Positions 9,791 to 18,574 of a DNA stretch of 64,000 bases are shown here, one piece after another. A program made the position numbers and the translations under genes. The notes below the pieces were generated by a model. That model saw only the letters and a list, made by a program, of their open reading frames with translations, had not been told where the DNA came from and did not search any database. The stretch covers positions 124,001 to 188,000 of the forward strand of contig NZ_SMKA01000001.1 in the NCBI RefSeq assembly GCF_004348455.1. The letters are read 5' to 3'. This stretch comes from Kribbella albertanoniae. Its GTDB lineage: Bacteria; Actinomycetota; Actinomycetes; Propionibacteriales; Kribbellaceae. Numbering within the stretch: position 1 is the first letter of the stretch; each line of letters starts with the position of its first letter.

Positions 9791-12601
9791 ATGCCTCTCC
9801 TACTTGACGACATCGATCTCACGATGCCGACCGCAGTCAAGGTCGTCGACCCGAAGTTCTTCTCCTCGAAGCTGACCGGCAACGGCAAACACAAGACAGG
9901 CCTGCTCCGCGGCGACCTGCGCCCGGCCAGCACCTCCCGCAACAGTGCCCATGCCGCGGGCACCATCGACCACATCGAGGTCAAGTCGAGTTCCACCCAG
10001 CACGGCATCACGACCGCCAGCATCCCGTTCGCGCCGGTGCTGCGCCGCGCGCTCACCGAGGCCGGCGGCTCCTTCACTCTTGCCACTCCGCAGGACCAGG
10101 ACCGGTGTGCTGTCGAGACCGGTTCGACAGACTGGGACGTCGCCTTCGACATGACGCCGCAGGGGGCCAAGCTCGTCGAAGACGCGAACGGCGGCGGCGC
10201 GAACGGCGCTCCGAAGATGAGCCGCGACTTCGTCGTCCAGTACCGGATGGAGCTGTACTTCCTCAGGAAGGGCCACGCCGAGCCCGAGCGTACGCCGATC
10301 GCCTCGACGACGTCCGGTCCCGGACATCACACCGCCGCTGCTTTCGTGAGCTGGGACAACAGCCCGATGGACAACGCGGGTGCCTTCGTGACCGAGGTCC
10401 TGCGAGCGATCGGCCTGACCCACCGAAACCCTGACCTGCTGGTCGATTGGCTGACCAACGAGTTCAACATCCACGACCGCATCACCCGTCAGGCCGAAAT
10501 CTGGGACTCCGAAATGATCGCCGAAGAGATCCTCGCCTACATCGACGGTCTTCCGGCCTCGCCCACGAAGCAGCACCTCAACGCCCTCGCCGTACAGCTG
10601 CGCTACCTGGAAAACTACAACGTCCCCCTCGAGGCCTACCGCTCGATCCACCAGAAGATCGAGACCACCTTCGACAACGAGACCGCGGCGGCACTGTCCA
10701 AGCAGAACCTCAACCTGCTGATGAGCCACACGCTGTTCCACCTCGAAGGAATGAAGTCGCAGCTGACCACCGTCGCCGCGCCGGGCCTGGCCCCGGTCAT
10801 GCCGACACACCTGTCGGTCCAGCAGCGCGCTGCCCTCACCACCCACGAACCGCTCGTGATGGTCCAGGCCGGCGCAGGAACCGGCAAGAGCACCGTGATC
10901 CTCGAACGCATCAAGTACCTCGGAAGCTGCGGTGTCGCCGCCTCCGACGTCACGGTGCTGAGCTTCACCAACGCCGCAGCCGACAACATCACCGCGAAGA
11001 ACCCTGACGTCGGATCGATGACCATCGCCCGGATGATCAACGACATCTACCAGCTGAATCACCCGATGCACGAGCTGTCCAGCATCGACACGATCATCAA
11101 CTCGATCGACATCTTCTACCCGACCAGCGACTTCGCTGCCGGATTCCGGCTACGACTGCTCGAGGTCGACCAGAACAAGACAGGCGCGTTCACAGCCCTG
11201 AACACCTACATCGAGAACCACTTCGATGAGGTCATCGCCCTGCTCGACATGATCAAGCAAACCTCGCTCGAGTTGGAAATCATCATCTGCTACCAGCGGA
11301 TCGACACCATGCTCGAGCCGACGAACGTGCAGTGCAAGTACCTGATCATCGACGAGGTGCAGGACAACTCGATCTTCGAGTTCATCTACCTGCTGAAGTA
11401 CATCACCAAACACGCCCAGTCCCTGTTCATCGTCGGCGACGCCAGCCAGACCCTGTACGAGTTCCGGTCGGCCAACCCGCGCGCACTCAACACCCTGGAA
11501 GGCTCAGGAGTGTTTACGACCTTCAAGTTGACGACCAACTACCGGTCCAACCAGGAGATCCTGGACTTCGCCAACGTCGTACTCGGCGATCTGGAAACCA
11601 ACCAGTTTGCCGGCATCCAGCTGCAGGCCAACTCCCTGGCAGTCCCGACGGCGAAATCCTTCCAGGAAAAGGTCACGCTCGACTACCGCGCCGTGCCGAA
11701 GCTGACATCATTCGTCGCCCAGGATCTGGCCGGCATCGTAGGCCGCACCATTTCGCGCTACGTCGATGCTTGCCTGGCCCGCGGTGAGCAGGTGTGCTTC
11801 CTGGCCTACTCGCGTCGCGAGGTGACCGTGATCCAGACTGCGCTCGAACAGGTCTACCCCCAACGGCATGTTGCGTCGCTCGTCAGCGACAGAGTCTTTG
11901 CGACCGATGTCTTCTCCAAATACATCAAGCTGTACTGGAACGACGTCCTCCAGGTCCAGCCTCCCGCCGCCTCGTTCGTGGTGACCCAAGGCATCAAGAA
12001 CAATCTGGACAAGCTGACCAAGAACGCCGGGAACCAGAAGGTCGTGATGGCCGTGACGGGCATGGTGTCGAACTGGTGGACCGAGAACGCCGCGACCGTC
12101 CGCGGATGGGAACAGCTCTACCTGCAGGGCGTGCTCACGCAGGACGACTTCTTCGAGCGCCTGCGAGACAGCCTGCTGTCGTTCGAGATCCGTCACAACG
12201 CAGTGCGCCAGTCGCTGGTGAACCAGAAGAACCGTGACCGCAAAGCCAAGAACGCCGAGTCCGACGCCGACCTGGTGGTCTCGACGATCCACGGTGCCAA
12301 GGGCATGGAGTTCGACAACGTCGTGGTGCTGCACAAGGAAGGCGCCGCGACGACCCAGGCGAGCCGTCGCGAGTTCTACGTCGCGTTCACCCGCGCCAAG
12401 AAGACTGAATACATCCTGTCCTACGGCACGGTGAAGAACCCGCCGATCGAGAGCAGCTACGCGCAGATCGTCAGCCTGCTCACCAAGCGCGACGCCCAGA
12501 CCGCTGCACGTGCAGCCGGCGTCGATCCGGATCTTCTGGACGACGACGGCACCGATCCCGGTGTGTTCGGCGACTTTTCCACGGTCGCCCAAGCCGTCTG
12601 A
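9791..12601 (+). CDS. UvrD/Rep-family (SF1) DNA helicase
   Basis: 936 residues from the ATG at 9791. The frame extends 5' to 9572, but that part reads as GC-rich noise. An N-terminal region of about 350 residues is unassigned. The helicase core follows: motif I AGAGTGKST (about 357-365), the motif Ia region VLSFTNAAA, motif II LIIDEVQDNS, motif III GDASQTLYEFRSAN, motif IV TTNYRSN, motif V VSTIHGAKGMEFDNVVV (about 827-843) and motif VI FYVAFTRAKK. These are the complete UvrD/Rep/PcrA signatures, giving a 3'-5' DNA translocase. In a conjugative element such a helicase could drive replication of the excised circle or its stabilisation. The long N-terminal extension is unusual for PcrA-type enzymes. 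Confidence 0.9.
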   Translation: MPLLLDDIDLTMPTAVKVVDPKFFSSKLTGNGKHKTGLLRGDLRPASTSRNSAHAAGTIDHIEVKSSSTQHGITTASIPFAPVLRRALTEAGGSFTLATPQDQDRCAVETGSTDWDVAFDMTPQGAKLVEDANGGGANGAPKMSRDFVVQYRMELYFLRKGHAEPERTPIASTTSGPGHHTAAAFVSWDNSPMDNAGAFVTEVLRAIGLTHRNPDLLVDWLTNEFNIHDRITRQAEIWDSEMIAEEILAYIDGLPASPTKQHLNALAVQLRYLENYNVPLEAYRSIHQKIETTFDNETAAALSKQNLNLLMSHTLFHLEGMKSQLTTVAAPGLAPVMPTHLSVQQRAALTTHEPLVMVQAGAGTGKSTVILERIKYLGSCGVAASDVTVLSFTNAAADNITAKNPDVGSMTIARMINDIYQLNHPMHELSSIDTIINSIDIFYPTSDFAAGFRLRLLEVDQNKTGAFTALNTYIENHFDEVIALLDMIKQTSLELEIIICYQRIDTMLEPTNVQCKYLIIDEVQDNSIFEFIYLLKYITKHAQSLFIVGDASQTLYEFRSANPRALNTLEGSGVFTTFKLTTNYRSNQEILDFANVVLGDLETNQFAGIQLQANSLAVPTAKSFQEKVTLDYRAVPKLTSFVAQDLAGIVGRTISRYVDACLARGEQVCFLAYSRREVTVIQTALEQVYPQRHVASLVSDRVFATDVFSKYIKLYWNDVLQVQPPAASFVVTQGIKNNLDKLTKNAGNQKVVMAVTGMVSNWWTENAATVRGWEQLYLQGVLTQDDFFERLRDSLLSFEIRHNAVRQSLVNQKNRDRKAKNAESDADLVVSTIHGAKGMEFDNVVVLHKEGAATTQASRREFYVAFTRAKKTEYILSYGTVKNPPIESSYAQIVSLLTKRDAQTAARAAGVDPDLLDDDGTDPGVFGDFSTVAQAV

Positions 12602-12618
12602 CGACACGCGTCCTTCAC

Positions 12619-12670
12619 ACACCGCAGAGGTGGGTACCTCGTTCAGCGATCACGCCTACCTCTGCGGTGT
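12619..12670 (+). terminator. 13-bp perfect hairpin after the helicase gene
   Basis: ACACCGCAGAGGT (12619-12631) pairs perfectly with ACCTCTGCGGTGT (12658-12670) across a 26-base loop. There is no T tract. It starts 17 bases after the helicase stop. Confidence 0.6.
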
Positions 12671-12708
12671 TCCCCATCCAACCAACGAAGCAGCCAAGGG
12701 AGTTCGCT

Positions 12709-13437
12709 GTGACTGCCATCGGCGCCCATGTTGAGTCCGGCGAATTCATCGAGAGCCCCCACGCCACCTACGACCTGATCATCTGCCACGACAATCGGAT
12801 CATCTTCCGCGGTCACTACGAGACACGTGAGAAACGACTGGACCAATGCATCGGTGTTCTGACCAGCTCCGATCTCCTGGCCGGCACGATCACTCCAGAG
12901 CGTGCCTCCATGATCCACGAACTGCATCACGCTCATGCAAACACCAACCCCGACACGATCATCAACAACATCGCGGAACTGTGCCGCCGGTGGGACATCC
13001 AAGTCTACGAATGCACCACCTCCAGGCGGAGCTACCAGCATGTGACCTCGAGGCGGACAGAGTCGCCTCAGGGGCTCTACTCAGTTATCACGGTCTACGG
13101 TCCTGGCCAGATGATCGCCGAACACTTCCCCAACCGGGATTCCCGTACGGCCAGCCTCGTCAACCGCGCCGAGCATTTCTTCGCCAGCCCTGGTCAGATT
13201 CCCGAGCTCGTACTCTCCGACGAGCAGCGCCTGGCCGCGCTCGTGGCCACATTTCTCATGCCGGCCACCATCGCCCTGACGGAATCCGTGCTCGACGAAG
13301 CCGACGGTAGCTATCGTCCGACCGGCGTCCCCGCACCTCTGCGAACAGGTCTCAGTTCGAACAACGCGGTTGATACCGAGCTGGACCTACACGGCGGCGC
13401 CCGCTCTGCTCAACCCGAGGGACTCAGCGTGACGTGA
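12709..13437 (+). CDS. hypothetical protein, 242 aa
   Basis: Not recognised. The GTG at 12709 was chosen because AAGGGAG stands at a good distance. The frame is open to an ATG at 12667, but that start would lie inside the hairpin that ends the preceding transcript. The middle (about 80-130) is charged with several aromatic residues, and the last 30 residues look disordered. It has no membrane segment and no recognisable motif. Its position between the helicase and another ATPase gene suggests membership of the same module. Confidence 0.65.
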   Translation: MTAIGAHVESGEFIESPHATYDLIICHDNRIIFRGHYETREKRLDQCIGVLTSSDLLAGTITPERASMIHELHHAHANTNPDTIINNIAELCRRWDIQVYECTTSRRSYQHVTSRRTESPQGLYSVITVYGPGQMIAEHFPNRDSRTASLVNRAEHFFASPGQIPELVLSDEQRLAALVATFLMPATIALTESVLDEADGSYRPTGVPAPLRTGLSSNNAVDTELDLHGGARSAQPEGLSVT

Positions 13438-13628
13438 GGCGCGACAGATCAAGTAGCAGGAGCAGTTCCTGCGCCTACAAAGTCACTCCGCCCTGAGCAT
13501 CCCTGCAGCTCCCGATGCGTAGCCCGGCGAGGCCATCGAAGTCGCCTTGACCGCGGACCTTCGCTGCTAATCGTCGACGCGACCGATCGATGCGGGCTGG
13601 GCCGATTGCCCTGTCAGAGAAGGAACCC

Positions 13629-13952
13629 ATGGACACCAGCAACGCCGAGGTTACAGGCGAACTCCTCCCGGCCTACAGGTGGAAGAGATGCCCCTGCGGA
13701 CGGGAGCACGGCAACGGAAGCCGCAGCGGAACTCGTCACACCAAGCACAACTGTTCGTGTGGACGGGTGCACGGAGCTGACGAGACGGTCGCTGTCGGTC
13801 GATTCCGTCCCGCCGGCCCGGCCGGCTACAAAGCGAGCCCGGCGATTCGGGCGGATGCCCCTCTCCGGCGTACACGCCATGAAGCGGAGCAGGACGTCTG
13901 TGACCAGTTGGCGTCGCCCAACAAGCCAGGCTGGCCGCGAGACGGCCGATGA
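13629..13952 (+). CDS. small protein with paired CxCGRxHG motifs, 107 aa
   Basis: Not recognised. The ATG at 13629 follows AGAAGGA at six to seven bases. Residues 19-26 (CPCGREHG) and a second copy near 42-49 (CSCGRVHG) share the pattern C-x-C-G-R-x-H-G, which could bind one zinc as a Cys/His site made from two knuckles. The rest is basic and low in hydrophobic residues, so a nucleic-acid-binding role is conceivable. Another open frame overlaps the region and extends past 14300, but it clashes with the well-supported ATPase gene and has no comparable start signal. Confidence 0.5.
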   Translation: MDTSNAEVTGELLPAYRWKRCPCGREHGNGSRSGTRHTKHNCSCGRVHGADETVAVGRFRPAGPAGYKASPAIRADAPLRRTRHEAEQDVCDQLASPNKPGWPRDGR

Positions 13953-14047
13953 CAAGCCAAGACGTCCGGGCCGCCGGAATGAGCAACCCCATGTGAGCGA
14001 AACCAGTCCACCACACTCACACATCCTGCGAAAGCGAGAGCCTCTTT

Positions 14048-15130
14048 ATGCCTGCGTCCACGATCGTTGCTTCCGGCGGTGCGTACCGGCTGTACGGCGA
14101 CTCCGTGCAGACCTACGAACGGCTGCCGGTCGCCACCTACACGATCGCCTTCTCGGAGCTGAGCGGCTACACCCTCCACCGCGTCGAGCCCCTGGCATCG
14201 GGAGAAGAGGCCATCTACGGGAACCATACGGAACGAGTCCGCCGGATCGCCAGCGGCTACTCGGCGATGAACCGGTCGCTGGGTGTCATCCTGTCCGGCG
14301 ACAAAGGCATGGGCAAGAGCCTGATGGTCCGGATGATCGCCGAACGGATGCGCGATGAACGGAGCCTTCCCACCGTGCTCGTTCAGCACGCCACACCAGG
14401 TCTCGCTTCGTTCCTCGACGAACTCGGCGAGACCGTAGTCGTCTTCGACGAATTCGAGAAAGTCTTCCCGAACGAGGGTGAGAACGAGGCGCAGAACCAG
14501 TTCCTGAGCTTGTTCGACGGACTCAGTACGACGAAGCGCCTGTACGTCCTCTCGGTCAACGAGCTGCGCCGCGTCAACGACTACATGCTCAACCGCCCCG
14601 GCCGCTTCCACTACCACATGCGCTTCGACTACCCCGACGCCGAGACCGTAGCCCAGTATCTGCGCGACCAGGTGCCCGGGATCGACGAAACGGAGGTGGC
14701 CACGGTCGTCGACTTCTCCCGCAAGTACGACGTGAACTTCGACCACCTCCGCGCGATCGCCTTCGAGCTCACCCTGGGCGAGGAGTTCACCGATGTCATC
14801 GGCGACCTGAACATCAAGCGGAACGAGACCTTCACCCCCTACGTAGAGGCCCACATCACCTGGGACGACGGCGACACCGATGTGATCTCCGGGCAGGTCG
14901 ACCTCTTCGACCGCGAGGGCCTGCAGGCGATCAACGCCTGGGAACTGGAGACCTCGCTGCAGTTCCGCGTTCGCGACGCCGTGCCGTCGAAGGACGGCTA
15001 CCTCTTGCCGCGCGGTGCCTTCGAGACCGTCGACACCCGCGACCAAGACGACCGGCCGCGCGAGGAGAAGCCGCGCGCCGCCGTCGCTGTGGCATTGCGC
15101 CGCACCCGCCAGCACTCCATCGACTTCTGA
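14048..15130 (+). CDS. AAA+ family ATPase, 360 aa
   Basis: A single AAA+ domain. Walker A is GDKGMGKS (84-91), Walker B VVVFDEFEKV (D134, E135), and a sensor-1-like stretch VLSVNE precedes an RPGRFHYH segment containing arginines suited to an Arg finger. This resembles the FtsH/ORC-like AAA folds that many phages and plasmids use for replication or DNA remodelling. The C-terminal 150 residues are unassigned and end in a basic tail. The gene has a weak ribosome binding site (GAAAGCGAGAG). No partner is obvious, although it lies within the replication-like cluster. Confidence 0.8.
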   Translation: MPASTIVASGGAYRLYGDSVQTYERLPVATYTIAFSELSGYTLHRVEPLASGEEAIYGNHTERVRRIASGYSAMNRSLGVILSGDKGMGKSLMVRMIAERMRDERSLPTVLVQHATPGLASFLDELGETVVVFDEFEKVFPNEGENEAQNQFLSLFDGLSTTKRLYVLSVNELRRVNDYMLNRPGRFHYHMRFDYPDAETVAQYLRDQVPGIDETEVATVVDFSRKYDVNFDHLRAIAFELTLGEEFTDVIGDLNIKRNETFTPYVEAHITWDDGDTDVISGQVDLFDREGLQAINAWELETSLQFRVRDAVPSKDGYLLPRGAFETVDTRDQDDRPREEKPRAAVAVALRRTRQHSIDF

Positions 15131-15278
15131 GCATCCCGCGGGCGTGCGGCTCCGGTAGCTCGGCGACGTCTCGAACCACTGCAGGCCAAGGCACGGCGCC
15201 AATCCGGCCCGCCGTGACCGTTGGCAGTTGGCTGCACAGCCGGCCAGTACCTCGGCCACCACGAATGAAAGGCCAGCC

Positions 15279-16148
15279 ATGGATGATCAGAAGCCCGAGA
15301 ATCCGTACGCCCAGACGTACCTGAACTTCCTCAATTACACTGCCGGACACGAGCTCAACGTCGTCCATGACAACGGTCTCTACCGGCATCTGCGGATGCG
15401 TGACCCGCAGATGGGCGGTATCTGGAGCTGGGATGTCATCACGTGGCCCGGGCACCTGGCCACATCCGGCGACCTCGCTTCCGGGTTCGTCTTCGCGCGC
15501 ATCGAGGACATGCTCGACTTCTTCAACCGCGCCGGCCACCGCAGCCACTATTCCGACGGTGCACCATCGATCGATTTCGCCTATTGGGCGGAGAAAATCG
15601 TCGGGCGGGACTGCTATGACGGCGTTCGAAAGTACTCCCACAACATCTTCCTCAGGTACGTCACGCACACTCTTCAGGAGGACTCAGTCCTTGGGCTCGA
15701 TGCCCAGATCGAGTACGAGAAGACCGTGGAAGTCGCCCGCCGAGTCACCGCGCGCAACGGCGTCCACTACGAGGACTACCTCGAGCACCAGCGCCAGAAT
15801 TCTGCTCTCGCGCACCTGGACATCGACGGCGACTCGGCCGACGAAGAGCAGTACTTCGGGCTGCCGATCCCCGAGACCTCGCCGGCCGAACGCCGACAGG
15901 AACTGATCCAGGATGCCCGCCAGGTCGAGAGTTGCCGCGAGGACGCGCACCAGTGGCTCAACGACCACGACGACTACCTCGGCCAGGACACCTGGGAATG
16001 GGACCTGTCCGACTTCGACACCAGCTTCATCACCGCTTGCTACGCCCTCGACAAGACCGTCCAGGCCTGGGCGGAACACCTCGCCGCGAACGCCGAGGCT
16101 GCTTCCTCGTCCGCCGCTCACACCACACCCAACAGGATTCAGGTCTGA
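15279..16148 (+). CDS. hypothetical protein, 289 aa
   Basis: Not recognised. The ATG at 15279 follows GAAAGG. The protein is acidic and rich in Trp, Tyr and His (IWSWDVITWPGH, FAYWAEKIVG, DTWEWDLSDFDTSF), with no membrane segment. It is probably a soluble enzyme or structural protein. Its stop codon lies one base before the next start codon, so it is translationally coupled to the 193-aa gene. The Trp/Asp-rich C-terminal half suggests a folded helical domain. Confidence 0.7.
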   Translation: MDDQKPENPYAQTYLNFLNYTAGHELNVVHDNGLYRHLRMRDPQMGGIWSWDVITWPGHLATSGDLASGFVFARIEDMLDFFNRAGHRSHYSDGAPSIDFAYWAEKIVGRDCYDGVRKYSHNIFLRYVTHTLQEDSVLGLDAQIEYEKTVEVARRVTARNGVHYEDYLEHQRQNSALAHLDIDGDSADEEQYFGLPIPETSPAERRQELIQDARQVESCREDAHQWLNDHDDYLGQDTWEWDLSDFDTSFITACYALDKTVQAWAEHLAANAEAASSSAAHTTPNRIQV

Positions 16149-16149
16149 C

Positions 16150-16731
16150 ATGCCCCAGTACCGCGTCATCTCCGAACTGGACCCCGGCGATGAGCATCGC
16201 GAGCCCCGTGGTGCGCGTCTTCGCCTGGATGAGGCCCGCACCGTGACCGTCGTCCAGGCGGCGAGCCTTGCTGACGCCGCCGCTGACGCCGGCGATGTCG
16301 AACCGCACAATGAACGCCGCATCATCTCCGTTGAGGAACTCGGTCCCGTACTTACCTTCTCCGATGAGGTACTCAGCCGTGCTCTGGGAGACGCCGCAGG
16401 TTCACCGACAGGCGAGCCACTCGTAGACCCTGAGGCCTTCGGCGACGACCACACGCCGCTCCTTCGGCGCCCGGAGTTCGTTACTACCGTCCATCAGGTT
16501 GTCTACGGTCTACGCGAATCCGGGCTCGTGCCGGGCTTGGAGATCTCGGTGCTCGCCAACGAGCCCGATGAGCCTTACGCAATGATCGAGGTTCACGACG
16601 ACGCCCGCGGCTTCTTCCTCTCCCGAGGAACCGAGATCCGCAAGCTGACCGACGACCACTCAGCCACCGCCTGGAACGAAGTCCTTGCGGTCGCGCGCGC
16701 CGTCATAGCCCTCAGCAACGACCTGCAGTGA
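16150..16731 (+). CDS. hypothetical protein, 193 aa
   Basis: Not recognised. The ATG at 16150 comes one base after the preceding stop, and its own stop overlaps the next GTG start (GTGA), so three genes form a tightly coupled operon. The N-terminal 50 residues resemble a small beta-rich domain (YRVISELDPG, RTVTVVQAAS). The rest is acidic. There is no signal peptide and no membrane helix. Because it is coupled to the HNH nuclease gene it could be an accessory or immunity factor, but that is a guess from position. Confidence 0.7.
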   Translation: MPQYRVISELDPGDEHREPRGARLRLDEARTVTVVQAASLADAAADAGDVEPHNERRIISVEELGPVLTFSDEVLSRALGDAAGSPTGEPLVDPEAFGDDHTPLLRRPEFVTTVHQVVYGLRESGLVPGLEISVLANEPDEPYAMIEVHDDARGFFLSRGTEIRKLTDDHSATAWNEVLAVARAVIALSNDLQ

Positions 16732-17093
16732 CCGCCGTGCACGCAGACCCTCAGATCATCTGGTCCGCGATCGCACTGCTCGGAGTCCTGATCCTGGCGG
16801 GGCATGCAGGCAGGGGCCGCCGGCGTCGAGACCCGAATCGGTTCTACACCTGGCCCGAGAAGCAAGTACTGATCCAGCAGGCCGCCGGCCGCTGCGAACA
16901 CAAGCCGCCGCTGTGGAGACGTTGCCCAGCGCAAGGAACACAGGCCGACCACATTGTTCCCTGGAGCCGCGGGGGACGGACCGAGTTGTGGAACGGGCAG
17001 TTGCTCTGCGAGCGCCACAACCAGCGGAAGTCGAACCGCGTCCCGAGCACGCTCTATCGATGGCGGCTGCAACGACGCCGTACGAAGTACTGA
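16728..17093 (+). CDS. membrane-anchored HNH endonuclease, 121 aa
   Basis: An HNH nuclease domain behind a transmembrane helix. The start is the GTG at 16728, overlapping the previous stop. Residues 9-27 (IIWSAIALLGVLILAGHAG) form one hydrophobic helix followed by the basic stretch RGRRRR, which predicts an N-out/C-in anchor with the nuclease on the cytoplasmic side. The domain has C56 and C66 (RCEHKPPLWRRC), then ADHIVPWSRGG with the metal-binding D73/H74, then NGQLLCERHNQRKSNR, which supplies the closing His and Asn. It could nick DNA at the membrane during transfer or attack incoming DNA; neither role is shown by the sequence. Confidence 0.8.
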   Translation: MTAVHADPQIIWSAIALLGVLILAGHAGRGRRRRDPNRFYTWPEKQVLIQQAAGRCEHKPPLWRRCPAQGTQADHIVPWSRGGRTELWNGQLLCERHNQRKSNRVPSTLYRWRLQRRRTKY

Positions 17094-17279
17094 CGACCCG
17101 CCCTGGCGCTCAAAGCCTCGCCGTTGAAAGCCGCGTCCCGGCGAACGACCTGGGACACCGCGCCAGACGACGAAACCGGTTGTGTACTTCACCGCCCCTA
17201 CCCATGCTTTTGCAGCCTCCGTCTGCAAAAGCCCGCCCGCCCGTCTGCAACTGACGGCTGTCTTGAGGAGACAACCACC

Positions 17280-17549
17280 ATGCCCCTTGACTACATGGTC
17301 GGTTCGGCCAGAGACCCTAACGGCGCCAATCGCCAGACCCGCAAGAGAATCGAAGCCGCTGTCAGGCGGACCCTGCGCACCGGCGGCGTGCAGGCACTGA
17401 CGGCCGTGGACGCAGCCTCGGACATGGTCATCAGCTACTTGACGACAGCCAACAGCGCGAGCCTCAAGCTTGTGCACGATGTCGCAGGAAACGAGATCGC
17501 GCGCCTGCTTGAGGAGTTACTACAAGGCGGCGTCCAGGACCGCCCATGA
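17280..17549 (+). CDS. small hypothetical protein, 89 aa
   Basis: Not recognised. The ATG at 17280 follows GAGGAG, a good ribosome binding site. It looks helical and alternately charged and hydrophobic (KRIEAAVRRTLRTG, LVHDVAGNEIARLLEELL). There is no membrane segment. The stop overlaps the next start as ATGA, so it is translationally coupled to the 90-aa gene. Confidence 0.6.
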   Translation: MPLDYMVGSARDPNGANRQTRKRIEAAVRRTLRTGGVQALTAVDAASDMVISYLTTANSASLKLVHDVAGNEIARLLEELLQGGVQDRP

Positions 17550-17818
17550 AGACCTTTGACGAACTGATCAGCCGGTTCGATCAATGGTCGGCCGAACGCG
17601 ACCTCATCGAATCCGACGTACTGCACTCCCGCAAGGCCTGGGAAGACTCTGACGATGCCGGCATCGCGCTCCTGCGAGAGATGGTCGCGGCTCTGCGCTG
17701 CTGCACCGCTGAGGGCCCCGCCTGCGGTGGGGTCCGGACGCTTGGCGATCTCGCCGCTGGCCGGCCACTGCGCGTCGACCCGCGGCTGGCGCCGTCAGCT
17801 GGCACGAGCCGTGAGTAG
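17546..17818 (+). CDS. small hypothetical protein, 90 aa
   Basis: Not recognised. It starts with the ATG of an ATGA overlap. Residues 1-50 look helical and acidic. Its 3' end overlaps the next GTG by eight bases, so three small genes in a row are coupled. No motif is visible beyond a C-C pair near residue 52 and a further Cys near 60. Confidence 0.55.
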   Translation: MKTFDELISRFDQWSAERDLIESDVLHSRKAWEDSDDAGIALLREMVAALRCCTAEGPACGGVRTLGDLAAGRPLRVDPRLAPSAGTSRE

Positions 17819-18158
17819 CAAACCGGGGCCCTGCCCGGATTGCAGCGCGGGAGCCCGACAACCGCACGCCAACGACTGCGACGTTGCGCGATGCCTGACC
17901 ACGGGAGGCCAGCGCCTGTCCTGCCTCATGCTCGGTGCGTCACAGAGTCATGACTGCGGACACGACACCTGGTCCGGCGAGTGGCCGGGCAACGCTGAAT
18001 GCCGCGAGTTCGGCTGGTACGTCTACGGCGACCCGAGCGTGGACGGTTTCTGGGTGCGCTGCGGCGCCGACCACCCTCAGGCGACCGAAGACCTCAACCG
18101 TCTGGTCACCGAGGCCGACTGGAACCCGGCCCTGCAGCGCTGGCAGCAGCGGCCGTGA
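17811..18158 (+). CDS. Cys-rich hypothetical protein, probable zinc ribbon, 115 aa
   Basis: Not assigned to a family. The GTG at 17811 overlaps the end of the upstream gene. The N-terminus carries CPDC, then H24 and DCDVARC, a plausible Cys/His zinc site, and a further Cys/His set follows near 44-55. The C-terminal half (FGWYVYGDP, FWVRCGADHP, DLNRLVTEADWN) looks like a small alpha/beta fold. A regulatory or DNA-binding role is conceivable. Confidence 0.6.
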   Translation: MSSKPGPCPDCSAGARQPHANDCDVARCLTTGGQRLSCLMLGASQSHDCGHDTWSGEWPGNAECREFGWYVYGDPSVDGFWVRCGADHPQATEDLNRLVTEADWNPALQRWQQRP

Positions 18159-18300
18159 TCAGCAGCAAACCGACCTCACGGCTGGCTCGGCGTTGTCCAG
18201 CGCAGCCACTGGACGAACTCCACCAGCCCATCATGCTTGCCCTGCGTTGCGCAGCAGGCTCATGGACTGCCTACCGCGACCACCATAGATTGCGACAACG

Positions 18301-18504
18301 ATGGCCTGGATCAGATGCCCCCATTGTGACGAGAAGCGGGACACCTCCGGGCGCTACACCTCGCCGACCAACGCGAAGCGCGATCACGACTGGTGGCTTG
18401 AGGAGCACATCTCCGGCAGGTGCGTCCTGAACGATCTGTCCACGGAGGACGCAGCCCGGAGCGCGGCCACCAGGCGACAACCTGAGGGCACAACTGACCT
18501 CTGA
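18301..18504 (+). CDS. small putative zinc-binding protein, 67 aa
   Basis: Starts MAWIRCPHCDEKRDT. C6 and C9, with H29, H36 and C41 further on, could form a small zinc site. The middle is aromatic and charged (DHDWWLEEHISG). No ribosome binding site is obvious (ATTGCGACAACG precedes the ATG), so the start is less secure than others. It lies 142 bases after the previous gene and 70 before the next. Confidence 0.45.
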   Translation: MAWIRCPHCDEKRDTSGRYTSPTNAKRDHDWWLEEHISGRCVLNDLSTEDAARSAATRRQPEGTTDL

Positions 18505-18574
18505 TCGAAGCGCCATCCCCGGCGCTGGCCTCTTGTACTTCCTCTACCTGACTCAATCGACTAAGGAGCCCGCC

